DNA of 64,000 nucleotides from Platerodrilus igneus. Lineage: Eukaryota > Arthropoda > Insecta > Coleoptera > Lycidae. The notes beneath the pieces were generated by a model. It did no database searches. It was not told the origin of the DNA and saw only the letters and a list, made by a program, of their open reading frames with translations. A program made the position numbers and the translations under genes. The stretch's first letter is position 1; each line of letters opens with the position of its first letter. The stretch covers positions 496,001 to 560,000 of the forward strand of contig JARFIW010001344.1 of the NCBI GenBank assembly GCA_036346225.1, given 5' to 3'. Below are positions 1 to 11,000 of the stretch, in pieces.

Positions 1-125
1 TCAGATTTTCTGTGGTTACCATTTGAAGCAGGTTCAACAGAAAATTTCCAGAATTATTAATCACAGTAACAAAACTACTTGTTGATAGGTCTAAGCTAAG
101 ATCCGAGTTAAAACTAACATTGGAT
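1..125. other. Unassigned flank
   Basis: No coding frame, repeat or RNA fold was recognised here. It is A+T-rich sequence that runs into the (TA)n tract preceding the Penelope-like composite. Confidence 0.5.
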
Positions 126-149
126 ATATATATATATATATATATATAA
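126..149. repeat. (TA)n microsatellite at left edge of PLE composite
   Basis: About 12 TA units lie directly against the left end of the Penelope-like composite; a second (TA)n lies against its right end at 7759. The composite therefore sits inside or was targeted to a TA tract. The end sequence of the element itself is also TA-rich, so the exact boundary is uncertain. Confidence 0.85.
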
Positions 150-675
150 AATAGGTAGTTTCTCGAACGGTAGTAATATATATAGATCTGTTGGTTTCTT
201 GGGATGCACTCGTTCGTAAAATAAGAACTATAATGTCAAATTGTAACGTTTATTCTGACGTTTCGGCATGAATATTTTTGCCTTAATCATAGACTAAAAT
301 ATGATGAATTTAGTTTTGTAAGGTTAAAAACAGTATAGCTAATCTACTTACATAATTACCATGACTTAAAGAACTTCTACATTTAAAAACTAATACATAA
401 ATTACAGTTATAACTTTTGACAATTATGAAAACAATAACAAATATTTACAAAAGCTAACTATGTGTACAATGCTAATTTTAGTAAAATAAAAAATTATAA
501 AAGAAAAATAGAAAGAGCTTAAATAACTAATATGAGGTTGTAAATTTTATAAAATTATTAGTTAGTGATAAGTATAACGATTGAAATTGACTTTAAATTA
601 GAAAAATATGAAGGAAACGTAAAAAAAGGGGGGGGTAAGATTTTAGGAACGAAATGTTTGTTTTATTAGTGGAAT
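150..675 (-). repeat. PLE pLTR, downstream copy of element A
   Basis: Non-coding terminal block of copy A. The same block is found at 3029-3600 (minus), 4333-4828 (plus) and 7271-7758 (plus). It contains a G-rich run near 627-636 and the hammerhead-like motif at 249-300. Pairs of direct copies flanking a PLE body are known as pseudo-LTRs. Confidence 0.85.
249..300 (-). ncRNA. Degenerate hammerhead-like motif in PLE pLTR (copy A)
   Basis: On minus: an 8-bp stem I with one mismatch (TTTTAGTCT against AGAATAAA), then ATGATTA where CTGATGA is expected, stem II GGC/GCC, GAAA, and ACGTC as a minimal stem III with C at the cleavage position. Core positions C3 and G8 are changed, so it is probably inactive. 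PLEs are known to carry minimal hammerheads in their pLTRs. Confidence 0.55.
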
Positions 676-3019
676 CTAAATTAACGGTCTGTGAAAGTGA
701 ATATTATTAAATTTATATAGCGAAGAATATACTATATTTAAGTTGTTGGTATCTTGTTTGCTGTTGAGTGGGTTAGGTTGTTGTAGAATGTGAAAGGATT
801 CCAGGAATAGTCTTTTGTGGTAGTTGTTTTCAATGTCTAAAATTTTGGTGTCTTCGAATTTAGCAGTGTGATTTGTTGCATGTAAATGTGATGACAAAGC
901 ACAACTTAGTTTACCAAGTCTGGCATCACTTTTATGTTGAGTTATTCGATTTTTAGCCATTGTTTTGACTGACCCACATAAGTCCTATTGCAACTACATT
1001 CTACCTTATAAATAACATTACTGCATAATGTTTTTTCGGTGTTATCTTTTAATTTAGTGAATAACCTATCTATTGATTTTTCATAAGTATAAGCTATTAG
1101 AATATCAGGTTGTTTCAAGATTTTGGTTAGTTGAGGGGTTAAATTTTGAATAAAAGGTAATTTTCTGAAATTTGTAACTAGTGGTCGGTCTATTGATGAA
1201 GTTTGTAGATTATTGGAGTATAAAAACTTCTTTAAAAGAGGTTTTGGGTATGCATTGTTTAGTAAAATATATTCCAACTCTTTTAAGTTGTTTGTAAGTA
1301 AATTTGGTTCGCTAATTTTTTGAATACGGTATTTTAAAGCTAATATGGTATTAAGTTTATGAATAAAAGCATGGTTAGAATGATAATTTAAGTATCTACC
1401 AGAGTCAGTAGGTTTTTTGTAAATGTCAAAATATAAAGTATTTATGGGAGATCTGAGGACTAACGTATCTAGAAAAGGAATACTGAAATTAATTTCTTTT
1501 TCGAAAGTGAAAACCAAATTAGTATTGAAGCTCATCATCATTTTGTTTTCGACCTTACTTAAGGTCGGTTTGACGCAGCTCTAACTTCTTTTCTATTCTG
1601 TGCTAATCTAAAAAGCTCTACTCTAGAATTAAAAATAAAGTAAGTGTTATTAAAAATCAAATCAATAGTTGATAATAAAGAACTCAAGTTAAGGTTGCAA
1701 TGTAGTTGAATAACATTCCATTTTTCAGTAATAATTTTAACAAATAATTCTTTGGGGATATTGGTGAACAAAGAACGGACATCTAAAGATACAAGAATAT
1801 GGTCAGTGGGTAATTGAAAATGCCTATATTTATCGATGAATGTAAACGTGTCTTTAACGTTATAGCCTTCAAGAGGAAAAGAATTTTGTAAGATTTTGAA
1901 TAAAAAGGTAGCAATATTATAGGTTGGAGTGTCTATACAAGAGATTATGGGTCTTAGAGGTATATTTATTTTGTGGATTTTGGCAAACCATAATATTTGC
2001 CTGGAATGCAATTATTTTTAATTAAAATATCCTTTTCAATTTTGGTGATCATAGAATGTTTGTATAAGAATTTAATGTGATCATTAACTTTATTTTGAAT
2101 AGTGAAAGTAGGGTCTTTTGTGAGTTTTTTATAGGTAGTTATATCGTCAAGTAATTGATTAGATTTGGTCAGATAATCCTGTTTGTTTAATATAACGGTG
2201 ACAGAACCTTTGTCGGCTTTTGTTACATAAATGTTGGGGTTATCATTCAAGAATTTCTTGGTCTTATTGTAGATGCGAGTGTTGGTGTTATTTATTTTTA
2301 TATACAGGATTTGTATAAAATTGGTAATTAAATTGGTAATTCTAGTTCGTAATATTGTTTTTCTTCTGTTGGTTTTTAATAGATTCAATAATTGATTCTA
2401 TATTAGCTAGTAGTTTACCAATATTGATGTCTGTAGTGGACATTTCAATATTAAAATTGGGTCCTAAAGATAAGAAGTTTTTAATGTCATCGGGTATGAT
2501 TTCGTTACTGTGGTTAACTAACCATTTACTGTTATCTATAAATAATTGTTTGTTGTAGAGTTGAGTTTGCTGCAAAATGTTGATCTTTTTTATGTTTCTA
2601 TTTTTAACAGATATGAAGAATTTATTATAAGTAATAATTTGTTTGTAATTGAAATTGTTGAAGGTGTTAGGAGGTAAAAATTCTTGAAGATCTTTTTTAA
2701 TTTGAGAAAGTGTGTTTTTCCAGAAACGAATGTCAGTATGGGTGATTTCTATTTCAATTGATAATATGCGCTTTTGTAAATTTTTGCTAAAGTTATTTAT
2801 CTTCCTGTTTATACGACTATTTCTACATAATAATAATTGTTGTGTACCACGTAAGGTGTTGAGTATATGGTGAGGTACCAAGTCATATCTTCTGCAATTT
2901 TCTAAGAAAGTACCACGGTTGTTTAGATTGGCTAGTTTTTTGTTGATGTTAGCCCACTGTTTCAAAGACTTACAAACGTCTTCACCAAATTCCATTCGTA
3001 TGCGTTGGTAGAATCCCAT
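676..3019 (-). pseudogene. PLE reverse transcriptase / GIY-YIG endonuclease, broken (copy A)
   Basis: Product class: a single polyprotein with reverse transcriptase and a C-terminal GIY-YIG nuclease that primes PLE insertion. Fragments in order: 3019-2342 (N-terminal region), 2388-1966 (ends in YYGLPK, an RT1-type motif), 2011-1559 (LRPIIS, SLDVRSLFTNIP) and 1541-942 with 960-676 (IYKVECSCNRTYVGQS, the GIY-YIG core, then RITQH). The palm segment with the YVDD box, present in copy C, is missing and replaced by unrelated sequence at 1532-1625. Frameshifts occur at an A-run near 1966-2011 and another near 950; both are also present in copy C. Not able to encode a working enzyme as read. Confidence 0.9.
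1532..1625 (-). mobile_element. Truncated LINE-3'-tail-like insertion in PLE RT
   Basis: About 90 bp unrelated to PLE copies, replacing about 195 bp of the RT palm. On minus it ends in (ATG)3 and contains the palindrome CGACCTTAAGTAAGGTCG. Nearly the same segment, also ending in (ATG)4, is at 25523-25616 as the end of a longer repeat. A short tail-ended fragment in two unrelated hosts suggests a 5'-truncated non-LTR retrotransposon 3' end with an ATG-repeat tail. That identity is inference; the shared sequence is direct. Confidence 0.6.
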
Positions 3020-3130
3020 GACTGTTTATAAAATAGGTAGTTTCTCGAACGGTAGTAATATATATAGATCTGTTGGTTTCTTGGGATGCACTCGTTCGTA
3101 AAATAAGAACTATAATGTCAAATTGTAACG

Positions 3131-3181
3131 TTTATTCTGACGTTTCGGCATGAATATTTTGCCTTAATCATAGACTAAAAT
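3131..3181 (-). ncRNA. Degenerate hammerhead-like motif in PLE pLTR (between B and A)
   Basis: Same architecture and same core changes as the motif at 249-300: ATGATTA, stem II GGC/GCC, GAAA and ACGTC with the mismatched stem I. Position: in the pLTR just upstream of copy A's start codon. Confidence 0.55.
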
Positions 3182-3614
3182 ATGATGAATTTAGTTTTGT
3201 AAGGTTAAAACAGTATAGCTAATCTACTTACATAATTACCATGACTTAAAGAACTTCTACATTTAAAACTAATACATAAATTACAGTTATAACTTTTGAC
3301 AATTATGAAAACAATAACAAATATTTACAAAAGCTAACTATGTGTACAATGCTAATTTTAGTAAAATAAAAATTATAAAAGAAAAATAGAAAGAGCTTAA
3401 ATAACTAATATGAGGTTGTAAATTTTATAAAATTATTAGTTAGTGATAAGTATAACGATTGAAATTGACTTGAAATTAGAAAAATATGAAGGAAACGTAA
3501 AAAAGGGGGTGGTAAGATTTTAGGAACGAAATGTTTGTTTTATTAGTGGAATCTAAATTAACGGTCTGTGTAAGTGAATATTATTAAATTTATATAGCGA
3601 AGAATATACTATAT

Positions 3615-4304
3615 TTAAGTTGTTGGTATCTTGTTTGCTGTTGAGTGGGTTAGGTTGTTGTAGAATGTGAAAGGATTCCAGGAATAGTCTTTGTGGTAGT
3701 TGTTTTCAATTTCTAAAATTTTGGTGTCTTCGAATTTAGCAGTGTGATTTGTTGCATGTAAATGTGATGACAAAGCACAACTTAGTTTACCAAGTCTGGC
3801 ATCACTTTTATGTTGAGTTATTCGATTTTTTAGCCATTGTTTTGACTGACCCACATAAGTCCTATTGCAACTACATTCTACCTTATAAATAACATTACTG
3901 CATAATGTTTTTTCGGTGTTATCTTTTAATTTAGTGAATAACCTATCTATTGATTTTTCATAAGTATAAGCTATTAGAATATCAGGTTGTTTCAAGATTT
4001 TGGTTAGTTGAGGGGTTAAATTTTGAATAAAAGGTAATTTTCTGAAATTTGTAACTAGTGGTCGGTCTATTGATGAAGTTTGTAGATTATTGGAGTATAA
4101 AAACTTCTTTAAAAGAGGTTTTGGGTATGCATTGTTTAGTAAAATATATTCCAACTCTTTTAAGTTGTTTGTAAGTAAATTTGGTTCGCTAATTTTTTGA
4201 ATACGGTATTTTAAAGCTAATATGGTATTAAGTTTATGAATAAAAGCATGGTTAGAATGATAATTTAAGTATCTACCAGAGTCAGTAGGTTTTGTAAATG
4301 TCAA
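3615..4304 (-). pseudogene. PLE GIY-YIG domain fragment (copy B)
   Basis: A 229-codon open frame covering the linker and the GIY-YIG nuclease region: IYKVECSCNRTYVGQS, then KNRITQH and a downstream LSSHLHATNH segment. Unlike copies A and C it has one extra A in the run near 3830, which keeps the GIY-YIG domain in one frame. The RT is absent because the copy is 5' truncated, so it cannot be a functional element. The initiating Met lies within the truncated body and is not a natural start. Confidence 0.85.
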
Positions 4305-4676
4305 AATATAAAGTATTTATTTATTTATTTATTTACCACCACCCCCCTTTTTTTTACGTTTCCTTCATATTTTTCTAATTTCGAGTCAATTTCCAATCGT
4401 TATACTTATCACTAACTAATAATTTTATAAAATTTACAACCTCATATTAGTTATTTAAGCTCTTTCTATTTTTCTTTTATAATTTTTATTTTACTAAAAT
4501 TAGCATTGTACACATAGTTAGCTTTTGTAAATATTTGTTATTGTTTTCATAATTGTCAAAAGTTATAACTGTAATTTATGTATTAGTTTTTAAATGTAGA
4601 AGTTCTTTAAGTCATGGTAATTATGTAAGTAGATTAGCTATACTGTTTTTAACCTTACAAAACTAAATTCATCATA

Positions 4677-4727
4677 TTTTAGTCTATGATTAAGGCAAAA
4701 ATATTCATTCCGAAACGTCAGAATAAA
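4677..4727 (+). ncRNA. Degenerate hammerhead-like motif in upstream pLTR of copy C
   Basis: Same fold as the other pLTR copies, but stem II is weakened (GGC facing TCC). Core reads ATGATTA; GAAACGTC is conserved; stem I is 8 bp with one mismatch. Confidence 0.5.
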
Positions 4728-4838
4728 CGTTACAATTTGACATTATAGTTCTTATTTTACGAACGAGTGCATCCCAAGAAACCAACAGATCTATATATAT
4801 TACTACCGTTCGAGAAACTACCTATTTTATAAACAGTC

Positions 4839-7270
4839 ATGGGATTCTACCAACGCATACGAATGGAATTTGGTGAAGACGTTTGTAAGTCTTTGAAACA
4901 GTGGGCTAACATCAACAAAAAACTAGCCAATCTAAACAACCGTGGTACTTTCTTAGAAAATTGCAGAAGATATGACTTGGTACCTCACCATATACTCAAC
5001 ACCTTACGTGGTACACAACAATTATTATTATGTAGAAATAGTCGTATAAACAGGAAGATAAATAACTTTAGCAAAATTTACAAAAGCGCATATTATCAAT
5101 TGAAATAGAAATCACCCATACTGACATTCGTTTCTGGAAAACACACTTTCTCAAATTAAAAAGATCTTCAAGAATTTTACCTCCTAACACCTTCAACAAT
5201 TTCAATTACAAACAAATTATTACTTATAATAAATTCTTCATATCTGTTAAAAATAGAAACATAAAAAGATCAACATTTTGCAGCAAACTCAACTCTACAA
5301 CAAACAATTATTTATAGATAACAGTAAATGGTTAGTTAACCACAGTAACGAAATCATACACGATGACATTAAAACTTCTTATCTTTAGGACCCAATTTTA
5401 ATATTGAAATGTCCACTACAGACATCAATATTGGTAAACTACTAGCTAATATAGAATCAATTATTGAATCTATTAAAACCAACAGAAGAAAAACAATATT
5501 ACGAACTAGAATTACCAATTTAATTACCAATTTTATACAAATCCTGTATATAAAAAATAAATAACACCAACACTGCATCTACAATAAAACCAAGAAATTC
5601 TTGAATGATAACCCCAACATTTATGTAACAAAAGCCGACAAAGGTTCTGTCACCGTTATAGTAAACAAACAGGATTATCTGACCAAATCTAATCAATTAC
5701 TTGACGATATAACTACCTATAAAAAACTCACAAAAGACCCTACTTTCACTATTCAAAATAAAGTTAATGATCACATTAAATTCTTATACAAACATTCTAT
5801 GATCACCAAAATTGAAAAGGATATTTTAATTAAAAATAATTGCATTCCAGGCAAATATTATGGTTTGCCAAAATCCACAAAATAAATATACCTCTAAGAC
5901 CCATAATCTCTTGTATAGACACTCCAACCTATAATATTGCTACCTTTTATTCAAAATCTTACAAAATTCTTTTCCTCTTGAAGGCTATAACGTTAAAGAC
6001 ACGTTTACATTCATCGATAAATATAGGCATTTTCAATTACCCACTGACCATATTCTTGTATCTTTAGATGTCCGTTCTTTGTTCACCAATATCCCCAAAG
6101 AATTATTTGTTAAAATTATTACTGAAAAATGGAATGTTATTCAACTACATTGCAACCTTAACTTGAGTTCTTTATTATCAACTATTGATTTGATTTTAAT
6201 AACACTTACTTTATTTTTAATTCTAAGTTTTATCAACAGACCTTTGGCACTCCTATGGGTTCACCTATATCCCCATTATTGCCCAAATTGTAATGGATTA
6301 TCTGTTAGAATCTGTCATAAGTTTACTGTCTTTTGACATGCCCTTTATAGTCAAATATGTAGATGACATTTTATGTTCCATTCCAGAACACTTGATCGAA
6401 TATACTTTATATATTTTTAATAGCTTCAATACTAATTTGGTTTTCACTTTCGAAAAGAAATTAATTTCAGTATTCCTTTTCTAGATACGTTAGTCCTCAG
6501 ATCTCCCATAAATACTTTATATTTTGACATTTACAAAAAACCTACTGACTCTGGTAGATACTTAAATTATCATTCTAACCATGCTTTTATTCATAAACTT
6601 AATACCATATTAGCTTTAAAATACCGTATTCAAAAATTAGCGAACCAAATTTACTTACAAACAACTTAAAAGAGTTGGAATATATTTTACTAAACAATGC
6701 ATACCCAAAACCTCTTTAAAGAAGTTTTATACTCCAATAATCTACAAACTTCATCAATAGACCGACCACTAGTTACAAATTTCAGAAAATTACCTTTATT
6801 CAAAATTTAACCCTCAACTAACCAAAATCTTGAAACAACCTGATATTCTAATAGCTTATACTTATGAAAATCAATAGATAGGTTATTCACTAAATTAAAA
6901 GATAACACCGAAAAACATTATGCAGTAATGTTATTTATAAGGTAGAATGTAGTTGCAATAGGACTTATGTGGGTCAGTCAAAACAATGGCTAAAAATCGA
7001 ATAACTCAACATAAAAGTGATGCCAGACTTGGTAAACTAAGTTGTGCTTTGTCATCACATTTACATGCAACAAATCACACTGCTAAATTCGAAGACACCA
7101 AAATTTTAGACATTGAAAACAACTACCACAAAAGACTATTCCTGGAATCCTTTCACATTCTACAACAACCTAACCCACTCAACAGCAAACAAGATACCAA
7201 CAACTTAAATATAGTATATTCTTCGCTATATAAATTTAATAATATTCACTTTCACAGACCGTTAATTTAG
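4839..7270 (+). pseudogene. PLE reverse transcriptase / GIY-YIG endonuclease, frameshifted (copy C)
   Basis: Coding fragments in order: 4839-5108 (N-terminal), a decayed stretch to 5600, 5601-5885 (ends GKYYGLPK), 5840-6067 (RPIISCIDTPTYN), 6079-6336, then 6293-6484 with the palm box YVDDI near 6356-6370. A segment at about 6228-6275 reads FYQQTFGTPMGSPISP, the PLE RT motif preceding the palm. GIY-YIG follows: IYKVECSCNRTYVGQS near 6925-6980, then 6986-7270. Breaks are mostly single-base changes in A or T runs. All RT and GIY-YIG landmarks are present, which copies A and B do not match, but they do not share one frame. Confidence 0.9.
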
Positions 7271-7645
7271 ATTCCACTAATAAAACAAACATTTCGTTCC
7301 TAAAATCTTACCACCCCCTTTTTTTACGTTTCCTTCATATTTTTCTAATTTCAAGTCAATTTCAATCGTTATACTTATCACTAACTAATAATTTTATAAA
7401 ATTTACAACCTCATATTAGTTATTTAAGCTCTTTCTATTTTTCTTTTTATAATTTTTATTTTACTAAAATTAGCATTGTACACATAGTTAGCTTTTGTAA
7501 ATATTTGTTATTGTTTTCATAATTGTCAAAAGTTATAACTGTAATTTATGTATTAGTTTTAAATGTAGAAGTTCTTTAAGTCATGGTAATTATGTAAGTA
7601 GATTAGCTATACTGTTTTTAACCTTACAAAACTAAATTCATCATA

Positions 7646-7695
7646 TTTTAGTCTATGATTAAGGCAAAATATTAATGCCGAAACGTCAGAATAAA
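7646..7695 (+). ncRNA. Degenerate hammerhead-like motif in downstream pLTR of copy C
   Basis: Stem I 7646-7654 with 7688-7695 (one mismatch); ATGATTA at 7655-7661 in place of CTGATGA; stem II GGC 7663-7665 with GCC 7677-7679; GAAA 7680-7683; ACGTC 7683-7687. The two-base-pair stem III without a loop matches the minimal hammerheads described in PLEs, which may act as dimers. Two core substitutions argue against activity. Confidence 0.55.
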
Positions 7696-7757
7696 CGTTA
7701 CAATTTGACATTATAGTTCTTATTTTACGAACGAGTGCATCCCAAGAAACCAACAGA

Positions 7758-7758
<1 letters not shown>

Positions 7759-7803
<45 letters not shown>
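7759..7803. repeat. (TA)n microsatellite between PLE and repeat family E
   Basis: Roughly 22 TA units. On its left it runs into the end of PLE copy C, on its right into the family E repeat. Confidence 0.9.
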
Positions 7804-7804
<1 letters not shown>

Positions 7805-7807
<3 letters not shown>

Positions 7808-9450
7808 TTGCTGTGATACTCCATCCCCTACGATTTGGGCGTAATAAAATGCTGTGATACTTTTATTTGCCCCTTTGATCAATCAAGCACTTATGATGTG
7901 AAATTTTAAGTTATGGATTTTCATTGTCTCAACTAGCTGATTCAATTAAAAAAAAGCAATTTTACAATACATTATATGATGAATAAATATTTACAACTTT
8001 TTAAATCTTCCTCTCTTTCAGAATATTTAGAATATTTACATATACCAGAATTATGAAATTGAAGCCCGCAAAACTAGTTTTTTTGCTTATATTTAGAGAC
8101 TTTTGAAACGTTTCAAGATGCCTATTACTTTTTCATAAATTGATCAATGAAACTACTGTGTTTTGTTGGCTCTTACAAATACGAAAAATATTGAATTAAA
8201 AGAGTTTCAGTAACAATTTTATCAATATCGTTAACCTGGAATGGTTTTGTAGTTCCTCTGCATTCCTTAAGAGTTTTCGTACCCAGTCTGAATATTTAGA
8301 GTCGAATTTGGAGGTCGACCTCAAAACCAAAATACTATCCAAATCGTTATTAACATCCCATTTAAATTTCAGTGTTAGAGCCAGTATTAAGATGCCAGTC
8401 ATAAGTTAATCCAATTTAAGATTCAATTTGAATATCAGTAAATAAAAGATTTTTCATGTCCGTAACTAACAAGACAGTAATAGAACATTTACCATGTCAG
8501 TATTTAACAAGAAGTATTTACCAAGAAGTAATCAACTAGAAGTAATTAACCAGAAGTAATTAACAGGAGTAATTAACAGGAGTAATTAACAGGATTAATT
8601 AACAGGAGTAATTAATAGGAGTAATTAACAAAAGTAATTAACGGAGCCGTCTATAATAGATCGGCTTACACTTGCACAATTTCTACACTTTCAAAATGAT
8701 TTTAATTTACTTTCGTTTCACTGGTTATCTAAATAATTTAGCACTTCAGAGTATCATCGTAGCCCAGTTTAAAGTGTATACTAAACTCGTCGCTCAATTC
8801 TTATCGTATTTAAAGCCGTACCTCTCTTGTTTTCCATTCGTTTATTCACGTGTTGGGACGACACCTTTTGCCTTTACCTTTGTGTATTTCGGGAATTTTA
8901 CCAATTGTATAGTTCAAATATTCGGACGAATGCTTGAGTTGTCACGTATTCATTCACATATAATGGTATTAAATTGAGAAATCCCAAGACTTTCCGTTAA
9001 TTAAATCACGTATTCAGTATTTATTGCTTATTCTAATCTAAACCGAAATAATCAGGTGCTTGTTTATTTCCTAGTTAATATTGGATTTTTAAACAAATGT
9101 AATTTTTTATGTCACGTACGATTTTCAAATAATGCATAATTTAGACTGCGTATACGATGATATATTTAACGCACTTATTAAATATTTATAAAGCCAACTC
9201 ATATAGGTTTCCCGTTGATTTAATTTTGATGCATTTTGTTGCGTTTTCAAATCTTATCTTAACTTGTACTTACTCTTGAATATTTCTATATTCTTATGCA
9301 TGTAATCTCATGTATTTTTATATACAGTGTGCTCTCGACTAACAATATGTATAGTGACCTATTTACTCTTATAATATCTGTAATTATGTGCTTTCGTTAA
9401 CTGGAAGTTGCTTTTATTTGTTCTACGACCCTTGTGACTTAACCTACCTA
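7805..9450 (+). repeat. A+T-rich interspersed repeat, family E, plus copy
   Basis: Starts after (TA)n with two diverged copies of a GCTGTGATAC...GGGCGTAATAAAAT unit, which also forms the tandem block at 11940-12128 in reverse. From about 8750 to 9445 it aligns by eye to the reverse complement of 10990-11700 (for example the shared GAGAGCACACTGTATAT block). No coding frame is credible. The element type is unknown. Limits are approximate, and the part at 7880-8690 was not aligned. Confidence 0.6.
8520..8645. repeat. Short minisatellite, AGTAATTAACAGG units
   Basis: About nine tandem, slightly diverged 13- to 14-bp units of the form AGTAATTAACAGG inside the family E copy. Confidence 0.85.
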
Positions 9451-9459
9451 TAATTATAG

Positions 9460-11000
9460 CAATATATATAATGCTATGATAAGGGGCTTAAATAGGGGTG
9501 TATTGAGTCGTAAGGTTTGCGAAGTAAATGTACATAGCAATAGGAATTAGAAAACTGCATTTATTTAGCATGAAAAATAAATAACTCCCATATTATGCAA
9601 AGAGCAAACATTTAACACCCTGTATAAGGACCGCAATTAACTTTAATCAATGCCAGTAAGCATATCTTTTAATAATAGAACACATATTCAGCAGAGAAAT
9701 AATTGTACATGCAATTAGACTATTTCAAGAAGCGTTCATAAATTTATAAACAAATAGATACGCATGGAATAAGATAAAACCTAGTAAGTCATTGCGCAAT
9801 TAAGCATGCGATAAGGAAATAATATAGTAAAGCGCTTTGATAAGAAATGCACATTTCAAAATAAGTTTTAAATACAAGACATAAACAGAAACATGTTGAT
9901 TCATGTTACATCAGTTTATTTGTTCAATTCGCCAAAAGCTTTATCTACACAAACAAAAGCCATAAGCTAAATTAAAGACCAAGAAATATTAAAATTTCGA
10001 GTAATAATAACAAAACAACTGGTCAAAGATCGTGAAATAATAGAAATATGAGCAGAATACGTGATCACGGAATAATTTCATCAGAATTAAACTTGTAAAG
10101 CTCCTAGGAATATCCAAAACAACTTATGGTTGGCTGCAAGACTTTGAACGACAGTTCAGATAAACCAATGAAATTTAGATAGCATAAGTTATATAACGCC
10201 CAAAGTTTGATAGGAGCAGCAGTTCTAATTTAAACCACGTCGTAGCTGCATTACTGTTACTCGAAAATTTACGCGTCAAAATAAATTTCAAATTAAATTA
10301 TTAAAATTTGTGAGAAGCGTTGTTATATGATATTCGAAAACAAATTATAGTGAAGATATAAGAAAAAGCTTTCGCCGTTTGCTGAAAACGTAAGTAGAAA
10401 TTTGTTATTTACGTTGGGTTAAATATTTATAATAATGTAGGGCTTTAAGTTGGGAAATCTGAGTGGCACCGAGAAATCTAAGTTGAACCCGAGAAATCTA
10501 ATTTGAGAAATTTAAGTTGCACCCGAGAAATCTAAGTTGGGAAATCCAAGTTGCACCAAGGAAATCTAAGTAAAGCACGAGGTAACTTTTGAAAACAAAG
10601 ATTAACAATATTAAATAAAATTATTGGTTCAAACTCACGTGAAGGAGCACAAATCAAAGCTTTGTTTTAACAAAGCAACTCGATTGAGGATAATAAAGGA
10701 ATGTTGATCCACAACACGTAGCAGCAGACCAAACGGGAAAAGGTCGCACCAGGAAAACCACAGGTCAGAGCTAACTAGTACAAGAAATCATTTCAAATTT
10801 TAATTTAAACACTTATTATATTTTTCTATTTTATAAGGAGTCAACAAAAATATCTTTAATACGTAGAAATTTACATATAAGGAGGGAAAGGTCTTAAACG
10901 TACTAGATTTTTCAATAAAAGCGTCGTTTTTGGCGACGAAATTAAAGGAGGGCCATATAATTTTTGGGATAAACGATCTAAATAATATTAATTGATTTAA
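9460..11000 (-). repeat. A+T-rich interspersed repeat, family F, minus copy
   Basis: Reverse complement aligns to 21700-23160: shared landmarks are the CACCCTGTATAA block (9617), AAACATTTAACACC, the TATA-like GTTATATAACG at about 10190, and CTGACCTGTGGTTTTCC near 10765. It lies between the two inverted family E copies. No gene is recognised. On minus it lacks the (TA)n-TTGATATGATAACG start seen at 12171 and 21395, so it is truncated at that end. Confidence 0.65.
10449..10575. repeat. Minisatellite, CCGAGAAATCTAAGTTGCA units
   Basis: Five to six tandem, imperfect units of about 22 bp within the minus copy of family F. The corresponding place in the 21.4-23.2 kb copy has no such array, so it expanded after the copies separated. 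Confidence 0.85.

Larger units (their letters stand above)
150..3020 (-). mobile_element. Penelope-like element (PLE), copy A
   Basis: A near-complete minus-strand copy: the start Met frame (MGFYQRIRMEF) is at 3019, the reverse-transcriptase and GIY-YIG regions follow, and a 3' non-coding pLTR extends to about 150. The same pLTR recurs at 3030-3600 immediately upstream of the start codon, so copies B and A stand in tandem, the usual partial-tandem arrangement of Penelope elements. Identity to copy C (4.33-7.76 kb) is very high by eye, indicating recent activity, but the coding region is broken by frameshifts and by the foreign segment at 1532-1625. Confidence 0.9.
3021..4321 (-). mobile_element. 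Penelope-like element, 5'-truncated copy B
   Basis: Minus-strand copy holding only the 3' third of the coding region plus the pLTR. It begins abruptly at about 4321, inside the region between RT and GIY-YIG (compare copy A near 1440), where it meets the inverted plus-strand pLTR through a short ATTT repeat. Its pLTR abuts the start of copy A at 3020-3029. Together A, B and C reproduce the tandem-plus-inverted structure typical of Penelope insertions. Confidence 0.85.
4333..7758 (+). mobile_element. Penelope-like element, copy C with flanking pLTRs
   Basis: Plus-strand element: upstream pLTR 4333-4828, coding body 4839-7270, downstream pLTR 7271-7758, ending in AGATCTATATAT within a long (TA)n. 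It is inverted relative to copies A and B, making the pLTRs at 3030-3512 and 4333-4830 an inverted pair separated by the truncated copy B. It retains the RT palm that copy A lost. Confidence 0.9.
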
